A stretch of 64,000 bases of DNA from Chrysomallon squamiferum (GCA_012295275.1 CM022669.1:11400949-11464948), one strand, 5' to 3'. Positions 12,311 to 23,139 are shown, counted from the first letter of the stretch. Program-made: numbers and translations. The notes: generated by a model from the sequence alone, not told the origin.

Positions 12311-12500
12311 TGAGGAAAAAAAAAAAAAAAAAAAAAAACAGAAACAAAATTATGTTCAGTTATATTTTTTGTCTTTTTTATTTTATATCATTCATTCCCC
12401 TTTCCTGTTTCTTTAAAAAAAAATATCCTGTTGTGAATGTACAATACATGTTTGTGTGTGTGTCTGAATGTGTGTGTGTGCGTGCATTTACATCTGTGAG
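12311..12500. repeat. Poly-A run and short (GT)n
   Basis: An A run at about 12318-12338; GT-rich at 12450-12482, followed by a GGGGGG run at 12505-12510. Confidence 0.8.
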
Positions 12501-12559
12501 TAAGGGGGGGCAGATTAGTGACTAGTGACTTGTGATGCAATTTTGTACAGAACAGTATA

Positions 12560-12725
12560 TATGTTAATATGTAACTTTTGTACACTTAACTATCTTCCAT
12601 TCTGATTACATAACCAATGATTGCTTAATCAAGTTAATGAATACCAGATGACATCATACCATTATATATGAATAACAGAGAAAGTCTCCTACAGTGTTTT
12701 GGGTTGCAGAATTTTCTACACAGGA
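12560..12725. other. Unique island
   Basis: Ordinary complexity with CCAATGATTGCTTAATCAAG at 12612-12631, a partly palindromic homeodomain-like cluster. No exon recognised. Confidence 0.25.
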
Positions 12726-12744
12726 TTAGACTGGTTAAAAAATA

Positions 12745-12760
12745 GGCATCCATCTCTCTG

Positions 12761-12809
<49 letters not shown>

Positions 12810-12845
12810 TCTCACCTCTTATTCTTTCTATCTTTTTCTTTTTTC
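12745..12845. repeat. (CT)n microsatellite
   Basis: Pure CT from about 12766 to 12805, with TCTG/TCTT interruptions either side. Confidence 0.95.
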
Positions 12846-14020
12846 TAGTTTCTAATTTGTTATCTATATTTGAATGGTGTACATGTTACATTATACCTGA
12901 TTGCGTATCTATTAGTACCAATTCATTCTGAGAAAAAAAAAAATAAAATTAAATTAAATAAAAAATTATTAGGTGCAATAGGTAAAACAAAATAGCGTCT
13001 TAAAAATGCCATAATTTTTATAACCTGAAATTTACAATCCATACTGATAAAGTCTTAGATTTAAGTCCAAAATCTTAGAAATGTTAAACTTGGTGTGAAC
13101 TTGCTAAGTACTGAGTGAGACCATAAATTCCAGATTTTAAATAAAACTCTATTTAAATGATAATTTGTTATTATTTTTTTATTTTAATCTTATCTTATGT
13201 TGTTATTTTTTTTGTCACTTTATTTTTGTAATGGATTCTTGTTGTACAAATGTTTTATTAAAAACTATCTCAGTATATTTAATCTTTATTTTAATTTTAA
13301 AAAGGCAAAAAAAGAAAACACCATTAATTAGCCACTGTGAAAATATTTTAAATGTCTGTGAAATACCATTAGATAACAGGATCACTCCTTCACATTTTGA
13401 CATTTTTTCCAATTCCAACCACATTATAAAAAATTATGGATTGAGGTTGAGTTTTTGTTAAAATGGATCTTAAAGTAAAATAGTTGGTAAGTTTAATAAT
13501 TAAAAAAAATAAAATAAAATAAAAGAAGATAAAAACCTTTTAAAATTATTAATCCCATATAAAAAATAAACATATTTAAAGTGTTAATATTGAAAATTTA
13601 ATAACTTTCTGGAAAGAAAAATTAAATTAAATTTAAAAAAAAAAAAATAAAAATGAACAAGAATAATTAAATAACTTTTTTTATTAATAGAAAAATTAAA
13701 TTAAATAAACAAATACCTCTTTAGCAAAATCAAAAAAAAAAAAAAAGTATCTAAATACATTTTTTAGAAAGAAAAATTATTATAAACAAAATTAATAATA
13801 TAGCTTTGTTTTTTATAACTTATAAAATTTATTTTGAAATATTTATTAACCAAAGCTAGTAGAATTCTCTTGAGTGAAAAAAAAAAAACAACACAGCAAA
13901 TTCATACAGATTAAGCATACAAATATCTCTAACATAATACACAATACAAACACTCATAAAAGAAAATTCTTTCTGAGCAGTATTAAACAATAGCAAAAAA
14001 AAAAAAAACACCAGTGAATC
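12846..14020. other. Very AT-rich DNA with A and T homopolymers
   Basis: Repeated AAATTAAAT-type low complexity, A runs at 13636-13650, 13731-13746, 13878-13889 and 13995-14008. The frames at 13165-13461 (plus) and 13215-13424 (minus) mirror each other and are composition-driven. Confidence 0.65.
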
Positions 14021-14335
14021 ATTTTACCCCGGATTTGATAAATTGCTATAAGCAGCAATTTGTTGTTGATTATGCAACTTTTCACTTCTCCGTAAATCTC
14101 AATTCCCTGATCTGTAGGTTTCTTAAACAGTGTGCTTTATTTAGTGTGATTCATGTCTAAGAGACTTGTACCAAGTGCACACAAGTCTTTATGAAACATT
14201 ATCACAAACCGTCCAGTAAATACAGAATAAACAAGTGTACACTCTATAGCGAGACTGTGAGATACACAAGTTATATACACATTGCACAGATAATAAAAAC
14301 GATATGCAGTATGAATACGCAGGAATTAAATTAAT
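14021..14335. promoter_or_regulatory. Complex island with inverted repeats
   Basis: Contains AATTGCT...AGCAATT (about 14041-14060) and a perfect 8-bp inverted repeat AGACTTGT / ACAAGTCT at 14162-14169 and 14181-14188. Its 11-nt spacer holds a CAAGTG core, as bound by NK2-class homeodomains. No coding exon. Function unknown. Confidence 0.25.
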
Positions 14336-14589
14336 GTACAAAGGAACAATTGTTATGAAATATTTTTGATAAGTAATGATGGCTGCTAGATGTTATACAT
14401 CATCATCATCATTATTTTATTTTCTTCATTATCATTATTGTCATCAATGTCATCGTTAGTATCACAAACTGCTAATTTTGTATTGAATCATAAAGCTGTT
14501 TGGAATGGGAAAAACTGTGGGATAAATGAACTGAAAAGCCATGTACTGTTTAACTGCAGAAAGCAAAAAAAACTTAAAATTTTGATTAA
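14336..14589. other. Unique DNA with a CATCAT patch
   Basis: (ATC/ATT)n-like sequence at 14398-14455. A 71-codon plus frame at 14390-14605 begins in it and is not recognised. Confidence 0.4.
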
Positions 14590-14865
14590 TCTGACACAGA
14601 ACTGACACTGACTCAGACACACTTATGACACTAAATCTGACAGTCTGACACTGAATCCACCAAATGTTCTAAGACAGACTATGACATACACTCTGACAGA
14701 TTCTGACACTGTCTCAGACCTACCCTCTGAAACACTCTGACACAAGAATCTTGACATTCCTTTAGACGTTTTCTCTGACCCAACCTGAGACACAGTCTGA
14801 CAACGACACTGATTCTGACAATGACTCTGACACAACTCTGACACAATCTCTGACACACAGATGTA
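14590..14865. repeat. Degenerate CTGACA(C) minisatellite
   Basis: About 20 occurrences of TCTGACA or a close variant at irregular spacing. Long minus-strand frames across it (14623-14952, 14679-14888) arise because the repeat lacks stops. Confidence 0.85.
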
Positions 14866-15322
14866 ATAAACAGCAACTCTGCTTTCACAGAGAGAAAATC
14901 TTAAGTCACCATCCCATATCTGGATGGGTGGGTGGCTCAAAGAAGAATTCACTTCTTTATGTTTACTGTGAATACCTTCTGTTTGTCCAAGCGTCTGATC
15001 TCTGTTTACTCAGTCTCTGCTCACTGAGCTCTGTAGATTTGTGCAGGGAATGCAACAAAAATATGACAAGTGTGTGCATTGTGACAAAGTGTGCTATTTC
15101 TCAGATTTGGTTGTTTTTGATGAGAAAAAAAACAAAATGATATTATTTTAATGTCTCTGATGTTGGCTGATAAAACAGCAAATCAAAGTTGAAAATGGCA
15201 GATGATGGTGTTAGAGCTGTCAATGGTAACATTGGAGAGGCTCATGATGTAATAAATACATGATGGATATCATTTTTTATTTAATTATACAGATTTATAG
15301 AGACACACATACTGTACTCATT
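14866..15322. other. Unique DNA, no supported gene
   Basis: Ordinary complexity. The plus-strand 70-codon frame at 14928-15140 is cysteine-rich but matches no family, and I see no splice sites around it. Confidence 0.4.
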
Positions 15323-15324
15323 CA

Positions 15325-15338
15325 TACACAGCTAGACA

Positions 15339-15380
<42 letters not shown>

Positions 15381-15385
15381 AACAC
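15325..15385. repeat. (CA)n microsatellite
   Basis: CA run at about 15340-15372, ending in CACAAA units. Confidence 0.95.
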
Positions 15386-15593
15386 AAACAACCACAAGAT
15401 TTTTCATCTTAATCTGATGAAAATAAAACATTTTCAACAGTAAAATGATAGTCTTGATATTTATCATTAAATATGAATGTTATATTTCAATATTAAATAC
15501 AGGTAATATTTAATTTTTCATGGTCAAGAATTATCAATTTTATGCTGTTATATTTTCTATATCAAATACATTTGTATATATTCAATATCAAAG

Positions 15594-15640
<47 letters not shown>

Positions 15641-15750
15641 ATAATTTTTTATATTAAATTTTACATATTTAAATCAAAACTTTTACTATTAAATTTTAAT
15701 ATTTTAAATCAAATATTACCTATATTTAATATCAGCCGTTGTATATATCA
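15386..15750. repeat. AT-rich array with (TA)n
   Basis: Pure TA at about 15597-15628. On both sides phrases such as ATATTTAATATCA(A/G) recur every 30-50 bases, a decayed AT-rich tandem repeat. Confidence 0.6.
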
Positions 15751-15763
15751 GATATCGACCTAC

Positions 15764-15851
15764 CTGGTGTGAAGCTGCTCCACAGTACAACTGCCAGCAA
15801 GGAGACGGTAAAGTATAATCCGTGAATCAAACTGGACTGTTCAGACATCAT
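15764..15851 (-). CDS. Putative first coding exon: signal peptide of a secreted or membrane protein
   Basis: On the minus strand, tandem ATGs at 15851-15846 open 29 codons plus one base, ending at a strong 5' splice site: exon CAG, intron GTAGGT (first intron base 15763). Both ATGs have A at -3. The peptide has signal-peptide layout: a short polar N-region (MMSEQSSLIHG), a hydrophobic core (LYFTVSLLAVVLW), then small/polar residues (SSFTP). The exon stands out as complex sequence between a TA array and a poly-T region. The intron is phase 1, the usual phase between a signal peptide and extracellular modules such as Ig or EGF domains; that points to, but does not identify, an adhesion, receptor or secreted protein. 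Downstream exons would lie left of 15.76 kb or outside the window, and I could not find them. The exon could instead be the second exon of a gene starting at about 37.2 kb. A chance frame remains possible. Confidence 0.5.
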
Positions 15852-15868
15852 GGTGCCTCACTGCTCAT
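15848..15868 (-). promoter_or_regulatory. Short upstream ORF overlapping the start codon
   Basis: Minus-strand ATG at 15868-15866 opens six codons and stops at a TGA (15850-15848) that overlaps the tandem start codons of the signal-peptide exon. If the exon is real, this arrangement could damp or gate translation by termination-reinitiation. Confidence 0.3.
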
Positions 15869-16330
15869 GCTTCACAAATCCTTGGAGTTGTCACACAAAA
15901 TCATTAAAAGATCCACACAATTTTTTTTTTTTTCACTTGTCACTAGTCTTTAGAAATACGTTTCTGCTAGAATTTTTGTCCTTATTATTATTTTTTTTTT
16001 TTCTGTTTTTTTTTTTTCTTCTGTTATCAGTTGTTAAGAAGATCTGTTTAAGATTTTTATTTCCGTTTCATAAAAAAGAGAAAAAAAGAATCCTGTTCAA
16101 GTGACACAAATAACGTTATTACTTCATTATCCATCATATGTTAATTATGCTAATTATTATTTTTTTTTTAATCACACATGTAATATTTGAATACTTTTTG
16201 TGATCTAATAATCACCAGAGTTACATAATTATCCAGAATTCCTAAAGTTACCTATTTCTGTGGCTATTATTCAAAGTCCACATTTTTTTCCAAACATAAT
16301 CTTAATGACATTCATGAGCTAACTAGTATC
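15869..16330. other. Poly-T-rich region upstream of the signal-peptide exon
   Basis: T runs at 15921-15933, 15990-16001 and 16007-16017. On the minus strand these are A runs, so no good polypyrimidine tract precedes the exon. A weak acceptor-like CCAAG at about 15888-15884 is possible. No clear TATA box or initiator. Confidence 0.4.
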
Positions 16331-16705
16331 TTGTTTTCAAATTATGAGGAAGAAATGTTGCAAGAATCTCAAAGAAAAATATTTACAATCTGTTTATCCT
16401 GAAGTGAAGAGAAACAAACAGTTCACAAGATGTTTAAGAATTATTGTTCCTGTTTTTGCATCAACCACAGATTTTAATTGGACTAAGCGATTTCAGGCCT
16501 GGCTGCAAGAGAATTCTCCATCTCTTTCTGTAGAGAACTCCACATGTATCCATGGTAGCTGCAGTATCATTTCACCTCATGCAGGGATGATCACGCTGAA
16601 TGATGAATTCACTTCGTCGTCGCTGGCTCAGTACTTAATTATCAGATGCTTTGACTGTGCTGAAAAAGAGAGAGAGAGAGACGGGAATGGAATCATTAAA
16701 TGAAT
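16331..16705 (+). other. 119-codon open frame in a complex island, unrecognised
   Basis: The longest open frame in the window that is not low complexity (16344-16703). It has balanced composition with scattered Cys, Trp and Pro, and ends in a KERERDG stretch from a GA run. I recognise no domain. The DNA is also complex as DNA, with TTAATTATCAGATG (16634-16647), a homeodomain core next to an E-box. Either a small or partial coding sequence or non-coding regulatory DNA that is open by chance; I lean to the latter because no splice sites or promoter accompany it. Confidence 0.25.
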
Positions 16706-16985
16706 TCTGATGCTCAGTATTGTTTACAGTTTTTTGTGAAGATGACTGACTGCTGCTAGCAGTAATTTACTGCATGGATCTGGATCTGGCATGGTAATCC
16801 ACAAAAGGGTCGTTAAAAGTAAAAAAAACGAAAAAGAGCTTTCAGAGACAATAATCTGGTGTGATGTTCCTTGGGGATCAGCGGCATGTTTTTCACTGAG
16901 TTATATTTGATTAACATAATGTTATGAGTTATTAAAACTCAAATGGTGGATGACATGAAAACTACTCATGAAGAAGAATAACTAC
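16706..16985. other. Complex island continuing from the open frame
   Basis: GGATCTGGATCTGG (16777-16790), TTGATTAACATAATG and other ordinary-complexity sequence. No gene recognised. Confidence 0.3.
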
Positions 16986-16999
16986 AGACATTAATTTTT

Positions 17000-17003
17000 A
17001 TTT

Positions 17004-17037
<34 letters not shown>

Positions 17038-17287
17038 CCAATTCACAGTTTAACACCCAACTCTTGTGGTGAAATTTAGTGATTAGGAAATAAAAAATAA
17101 AAAATAAAAATATAAAAATAAAATAAAATCTTGAGTGTAATTTGAATAACACAGAACAAAATAATATGGTTTTGTCTGACACATTTTTCTGTTTTCATAT
17201 TTCTTAATAAGTATCCTGAATGAAGAAACAGATAGAAAGTCATTAGCAAAATCTTTCCATCCATGATAACTGAGAAATTCAAAATAG

Positions 17288-17326
<39 letters not shown>

Positions 17327-17335
17327 AAAAATAAT
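17000..17335. repeat. Poly-T (17006-17037) and poly-A (17288-17324) runs
   Basis: Two long homopolymers of opposite sense about 250 bases apart with AT-rich DNA between. They could form a T:A stem, but I see no target-site duplication or element ends. Confidence 0.85.
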
Positions 17336-17439
17336 AAACATATTAAGAAATCACAGTGTTTTTGTTTAGAAACAGGTTCTATGAATGAAACTGTTGTCTA
17401 CTTTTTAACATTTACGTTATATTTTTGTTTTAATACTTA

Positions 17440-17830
17440 GAAATGTTTTATTTTGCAACCATTACTAAATTTAATATGGGGATTATTTCTGGTTCAGTTA
17501 CAATACAAATTTTCTCATATCTCCATTTAAACACTTAAAATATTTTGTAGCTTTAATAATTTTAAAAAATTCCAAATATTCTAATTGCTAAAATTTAATC
17601 TTGCAGATAATTTTGGTTAATTATAGCATAATATTTCATGGATGACCATTTAAACAAATACTGCATTTTGTAGCTTTAATATTTCAAAAATTCCAAATAT
17701 TCTAACTGCTAAAATTTAATCTTGGGAATACATATTTGTTCAGTTATACTATAATAATTCACAAATCTTCAAAAACAGTATTTTGTATCTTTAATATTTT
17801 GAAATATTTCTACAGTATTTTTAGACCTGG
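17440..17830. repeat. ~120-bp AT-rich tandem repeat, about three copies
   Basis: ATTTTGTAGCTTTAATA recurs at 17542, 17665 and (as ATTTTGTATCTTTAATA) 17780. Each is followed by TTCCAAATATTCTAA and a CTAAAATTTAATCTTG phrase or a diverged equivalent. Confidence 0.85.
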
Positions 17831-17965
17831 AAGTTACAAGCTCCACCAGCTGACAATACCAAGAGCTCCATTATATTACAATAGTTTATAGGCTCCAGAA
17901 TTGACAACACTTCACTGGCTCTGTAGTTACAATAGTTTATAGAGTCTGGTGACTGATAAATACTT
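17831..17965. repeat. ~55-bp tandem duplication
   Basis: TTACAATAGTTTATAG occurs at about 17875 and 17930 with a related GGCTCCAG/AGTCTGGT tail; a third diverged copy lies to the left. Confidence 0.65.
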
Positions 17966-18635
17966 TAAGGATAGCAATATTTTTCTGGTTCAGGAGTTAA
18001 TTCTGTATTTGGCAAAACTTTATCAATCAATAAAAAAAAAAGGAACGACTGAAAAAAGTGAAGAAGAAGAAGAAGAAGAAAAAAAAAACGTGACAGTTGT
18101 TAATGTAGAATTTCTGTATCTAAATGTGTAGGAAAATAGGTTATTATTTTTCTGAAGAAACAGTTTAGGAGCTTGCAAAATGAGAAAAATGTTATAATGG
18201 AGAAAGAAAAAAAAGAAAAATTGGTGTTTTATGTCTAATATTTTTAAAAACATTTCCAGCAGAAAAGTGTCGGTTGTGATTTTTTTAAAATGTTTTTCTT
18301 TTTTAAGTAGATTTTTTTAAGTAGATTTTTTTTCTTTTTAAGTAGATTTTTTTATATTTATGATTAATGAGAAGCAATGGAAGAGATGACAGAGAGGCAT
18401 GATGATGGTCTTAAAGGTTAGTTTATAAGACATGTCTGAGAGAGTGGCAGTGTTTTAAATACTGGAATGTAGCAGAGAACGTAATGAAGTAAAAACATGA
18501 TATAATACTGTTTATTCATTAAAATGTTTGCAAATGTTGCAAGTTCTTACGTAACTTAGAGCTCTGACAGATGTGAAAGGAATAAAAAAACAGTTAAAGT
18601 ATTTCTGTAAACTTTAATTAAAAAATACCTTTTAA
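17966..18635. other. AT-rich DNA with AAGTAGATTTTTTT triplication
   Basis: AAGTAGATTTTTTT occurs three times at 18305-18355. GAA repeats at 18060-18080. No supported gene. Confidence 0.5.
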
Positions 18636-18672
<37 letters not shown>

Positions 18673-18725
18673 AATCTCAAATAAGTGTTGTTTCTGGAAA
18701 GTTTAATAATAATAATAATAATGAG
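18636..18725. repeat. (TA)n and (AAT)n microsatellites
   Basis: Pure TA at about 18638-18670; AATAAT at 18705-18722. Confidence 0.95.
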
Positions 18726-19195
18726 AAGAGAAGGATAGCAACATAATTAAATACAAATGAATATATGTAATGTTTCTTTTTTTAAACCTTTAAATGAATA
18801 TTTGCAATATTAAACTAAAACAGCATTAAATACCTTTTATAGCTGAAACAAAAAAGGTCTGAATGCATTTCAGTAAAGTTGAAGTAATTTTAATTGTATA
18901 TCCACAATACTGAAAGTAATTAAACACATTTTTAGAAACTATAAATCCATAATGACAATAACAAATTTAAAAAACAACAACACAGAAATCTAAAAGGGGA
19001 TTTTCTACAAAAAATTAAAAGTTATCTATGGATGTGTAAAAATTGACAGGTTTTTTTTGTTTGTTTTTTAAGCATGCAACTGTAAAGTCGAAGGTGAAAT
19101 TGCATCAGCAGTTAGGATCAGTGAAGCACGTGGTTACAGCAGCAGCAGAAAAAAGTCAACAAGTGATAAATTACAGCTACTTGATCCCTTGGTCA
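18726..19195. other. AT-rich unique DNA leading into the satellite
   Basis: 19070-19195 is more complex. The 77-codon frame at 19043-19276 runs into the satellite and is not recognised. Confidence 0.45.
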
Positions 19196-21290
19196 AAGCT
19201 TACTAAGTCATCTGTACAAGTGATTTTCTATCAGCACACTGATGTTTTTACAAGTGATTTTCTATCAGTGCTGTGACGTTTTTACAACTGATTTTCTATT
19301 AATACTGGGACGTTTTTATAAGATGATTTTCTGTTAATACTGTGACGTTTTTGAATCAGGATTTTTCTATCAGTACACTGTTGTTTTAACAAGATGGTTT
19401 TCTATCAGTACTGTGACGTTTTTACAAGTGATTTTCTATCAGTGCTGTGACGTTTTTACAAGTGATTTTCTATCAGTACAGTGACGTTTTTACAAGTGAT
19501 TTTCTATCAGTGCTGTGACGTTTTTACAAGTGATTTTCTATCAGTACAGTGACGTTCTTACAAGTGATTTTCTATCAGTACAGTGACGTTTTTACAAGTG
19601 ATTTTCTATTAATACTGTGACGTTTTTACGAGTGATTTCCAATCAGTACAGTGACGTTTTTACAAGATGATGTTCTATAAGTACAGTAACGTTTTTACGA
19701 GTGATTTTCTATCAGCGCTGTGACGTTTTTACAAGATGATGTTCTATAAGTACAGTAACGTTTTTACGAGTGATTTTCTATCAGCGCTGTGTCGTTTTTA
19801 CAAGATGATGTTCTATAAGTACAGTAACGTTTTTTGATTTTCTATCAGCACAGTGATGTTTTTACGAGTTTTCCAGTCAGTACAGTGACGTTTTTACAAG
19901 ATGATGTTCTACAGTAACGTTTTTACGAGTGATTTTCTATCAGCGCTGTGACGTTTTTACAAGATGATGTTCTATAAGTACAGTAACGTTTTTACGAGTG
20001 ATTTTCTATCAGCGCTGTGACGTTTTTACAAGATGATGTTCTATAAGTACAGTAACGTTTTTACGAGTGATTTTCTATCAGCACAGTGATGTTTTTACGA
20101 GTGATTTTCTATCAGCACAGTGATGTTTTTACGAGTGATTTTCTATCAGCACAGTGATGTTTTTACGAGTGATTTCCAATCAGTACAGTGACGTTTTTAC
20201 AAGATGATGTTCTATAAGTACAGTAACGTTTTTACGAGTGATTTTCTATCAGCGCTGTGACGTTTTTACAAGATGATGTTCTATTACAGTAACGTTTTTA
20301 CGAGTGATTTTCTATCAGCGCTGTGACGTTTTTACAAGATGATGTTCTATAAGTACAGTAACGTTTTTACGAGTGATTTTCTATCAGCACAGTGATGTTT
20401 TTACGAGTGATTTCCAATCAGTACAGTGACGTTTTTACAAGATGATGTTCTTTACAGTAACGTTTTTACGAGTGATTTTCTATCAGCGCTGTGACGTTTT
20501 TACAAGATGATGTTCTATACAGTAACGTTTTTACGAGTGATTTTCTATCAGCACAGTGATGTTTTTTTACGAGTGATTTCCAATCAGTACAGTGACGTTT
20601 TTACAAGATGATGTTCTATAAGTACAGTAACGTTTTTACGAGTGATTTTTATCAGCGCTGTGACGTTTTTACAAGATGATGTTCTATAAGTACAGTAACG
20701 TTTTTACGAGTGATTTTCTATCAGCGCTGTGACGTTTTTACAAGATGATGTTCTATAAGTACAGTAACGTTTTTACGAGTGATTTTCTATCAGCACAGTG
20801 ATGTTTTTACGAGTGATTTCCAATCAGTACAGTGACGTTTTTACAAGATGATGTTCTATAAGTACAGTAACGTTTTTACGAGTGATTTTCTATCAGCGCT
20901 GTGACGTTTTTACAAGATGATGTTCTATAAGTACAGTAACGTTTTTACGAGTGATTTTCTATCAGCGCTGTGACGTTTTTACAAGATGATGTTCTATAAG
21001 TACAGTAACGTTTTTACGAGTGATTTTCTATCAGCACAGTGATGTTTTTACGAGTGATTTTCTATCAGCGCTGTGACGTTTTTACAAGATGATGTTCTAT
21101 CAGCACAGTGATGTTTTTACGAGTGATTTCCAATCAGTACAGTGACGTTTTTACAAGATGATGTTCTATAAGTACAGTAACGTTTTTACAAGGTATTTCC
21201 TATCAGTACAGTGAGGTTTGTACAAGACGGTTTTCGATCAGCACAGTATCGTTTTTACAAGATTATTTATGCGTACCATTGACGTTTGTA
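19196..21290. repeat. 2.1-kb satellite: 34/35-bp monomers organised as 69-bp dimers
   Basis: About 60 monomers. Type A contains TATCAGCGCTGTGACGTTTT and type B TATAAGTACAGTAACGTTTT, joined by TACAAGATGATG or TACGAGTGATTT. In the core the A-B pair repeats exactly every 69 bp (for example 20881 to 20950). A third type (TTCCAATCAGTACAGTGACG) and a fourth (CAGCACAGTGATG) are inserted at intervals, giving higher-order blocks. The left edge (19210-19660) has only simple 34-bp copies (CGTTTTT at 19451 and 19485), and both edges are more diverged. Nearly every monomer carries one or more CpGs and a TGACG or TAACG core. No frame stays open, although 69 is a multiple of three. Confidence 0.97.
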
Positions 21291-21595
21291 CACATGAATG
21301 TACAATTTTCTGAGTACATTGAGTTTAATTCAAGGGAATTGTGAGTTTTTCAAAAAACATCTGTTGATTACCTTATTTACAAAAGAGAGTTTCTGAGTTA
21401 CTCCTGATCCTGTACATGACACAGAACAAGTGATAAACGCCTGTAATTGAATTTCTCACTGATTCTGACTGGTTTCATTGCAAGGACAGCTGATCACAGA
21501 TAGCCAGCTTCGAACTTTTCTAACTATTCACAGAGACGCAGTTATTTATTCAGCATAAAAATATGTCACATACAGTCAAGAGCTGATGGTGACAA
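21291..21595. other. Unique DNA right of the satellite
   Basis: Decayed satellite copies to about 21330, then ordinary sequence with no exon recognised. Confidence 0.45.
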
Positions 21596-21745
21596 TATAC
21601 AGACAGATAATATTCCAAGAAGCAAGAAAGAAAGAAAGAAAAAACATTCTGTAAGAAGATATTCCAAGAAGAAAGAAAGAAAGAAAAACATGCTGTGAGA
21701 AGATATTCCAAAATAAAAGGAAAACAGATTTTTTTTTTTTTTTAA
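21596..21745. repeat. ~51-bp tandem repeat with GAAA runs
   Basis: ATATTCCAAGAAG(A/C)AAGAAAG recurs at about 21611 and 21660, with a truncated copy at 21705. A T run follows at 21729-21743. Confidence 0.8.
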
Positions 21746-21914
21746 ATGATCCTTACACATTATTATTATTTTTTATAATAAAAAGACATATTAGATATTC
21801 TTGAACTATAATAAGGTGTCTGTTTTAGACAGGCATGTCTTTTGTTCAGGTGACAGTTTATACAGGTTGAGCATGACTGCATAAAGCCTCTCTGAAGATT
21901 AATAATATTGATTT
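21746..21914. other. AT-rich spacer
   Basis: No feature recognised. Confidence 0.4.
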
Positions 21915-21922
21915 TGAAGTGT

Positions 21923-21972
<50 letters not shown>
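21915..21972. repeat. (GT)n microsatellite
   Basis: GT run with one TCTGT interruption near its left end. Confidence 0.95.
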
Positions 21973-21976
<4 letters not shown>

Positions 21977-22494
21977 TATTAAAGATGTTCTTCTAGAAAG
22001 TAAGAATCTGCATCATCTATGTATATTAGTTTATAGCATGTATTACACAGACATAATTGTTTTTTTCCATGTTTATTAAACTGTCGTGTAACATCATCAA
22101 CACAAACACAACACGTTATGTAACCTCTGTGAAAATACAAGCCTTAATTGTGACTAGGCTTTAGAAAGTTATTTCATTTTAAAACTAATAACAGCGATAT
22201 GAACTAATTAATTCATAAAGTTATCTAATATTAGTAGTATTAATAATAACAACAAAATACCAATAACAATATTTTAACACAGATATCACATTTTAGGATT
22301 TAGGAACATCCACATAACTATGTTTATAAAGTTTGTAGAATGTTTAAAATTAATAACAGCAACAGAAACCGCATAATTCATAAAGCTATCTCCTTTTAGG
22401 ATTATTAATAATAACAGCTAATTCCACATAACAATATTTATTGCAGGATCAGCAACAACAACTGAATCAAGTGATAAAACTGTTTTGATTTATA
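21973..22494. other. AT-rich DNA with a decayed ~170-bp repeat
   Basis: AACTAATAACAGC-like phrases followed by TTCATAAAG(T/C)TATCT occur near 22185 and 22355. No gene. Confidence 0.45.
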
Positions 22495-22700
22495 AATATT
22501 GGATTTGGATGCCGTTGTTGCCGATGTCACTATCCCCGCATCCTAGCCTCTAATTGGTATTGACAGATCACTGCACGCTGTCCACTGGAGCAGACGATGC
22601 CCTGACCCCTATCATGTCTCAAAGCAAGAAACAGTTTCAGCTCATAACACACTTCACGTGTATATTGTCTGTAATTGTATTATGCCCTCACTAGTTCATG
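22495..22700. promoter_or_regulatory. Candidate conserved non-coding element
   Basis: GC-richer, CpG-containing island of about 150 bases with CTCTAATTGGTATTGACAG (22549-22567), a homeodomain core next to a TTGACAG MEIS/PBX-type core. A minus-strand frame of about 34 codons is open but has no splice donor or recognised motif. Confidence 0.3.
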
Positions 22701-22896
22701 TTTAATATAAGCCCGTAACTTTGAAGTGTGCAATATAACAGTTGCGAAAATCTCTTATTTCTTTTTAATGATATTTGTTTTCGTTCAAATATCCTTTTTT
22801 CTTTATGTTTTTCTTTTTTCTTTCTCCCTTTTTTGTCTTTCAAAAAGATGTTTTAATAATGTTTTCAGTTTTATTACAGATTTCTTTCTCTTCTTT

Positions 22897-22928
<32 letters not shown>

Positions 22929-23135
22929 TTTTTCTCTCCAGTGTTTATAGTTAGGTATTAACATAATCTCAGGTTATGAGAAACAATTTATTTTATGAGA
23001 TAATATTTTTCTCTTCATACATTTTTTCTTCCCAAGGATTTTAAACAAAAAAGATATGATTCATATAGCTAACAATAATTATTTCTTTGTTTCTTTGTTA
23101 AAGATGCAGTCGAAGATAGTATTAGTTAAAACTGT
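22701..23135. other. Pyrimidine-rich, T-rich DNA
   Basis: T run at about 22898-22927 and TTTCTTTC-like low complexity. The 74-codon frame here is Phe-rich because of it. Confidence 0.6.
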
Positions 23136-23139
23136 TTAC

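Noticed and set aside
14866-14952. Minus-strand translation with an AVYYIC phrase resembling the cysteine end of an Ig V domain
   Set aside because: The rest of an Ig domain (first Cys, Trp, D-x-G) is missing, the neighbouring sequence is the CTGACA repeat, and no acceptor or donor fits.
17006-17324. Poly-T and poly-A runs of opposite sense as the ends of an inserted element
   Set aside because: No target-site duplication, no internal promoter boxes, no coding remnant between them; A/T homopolymers are common throughout.
19196-21290. CRISPR-like array of regular repeats
   Set aside because: No unique spacers: both halves of each period are repeats of the same family, and the context is eukaryotic.
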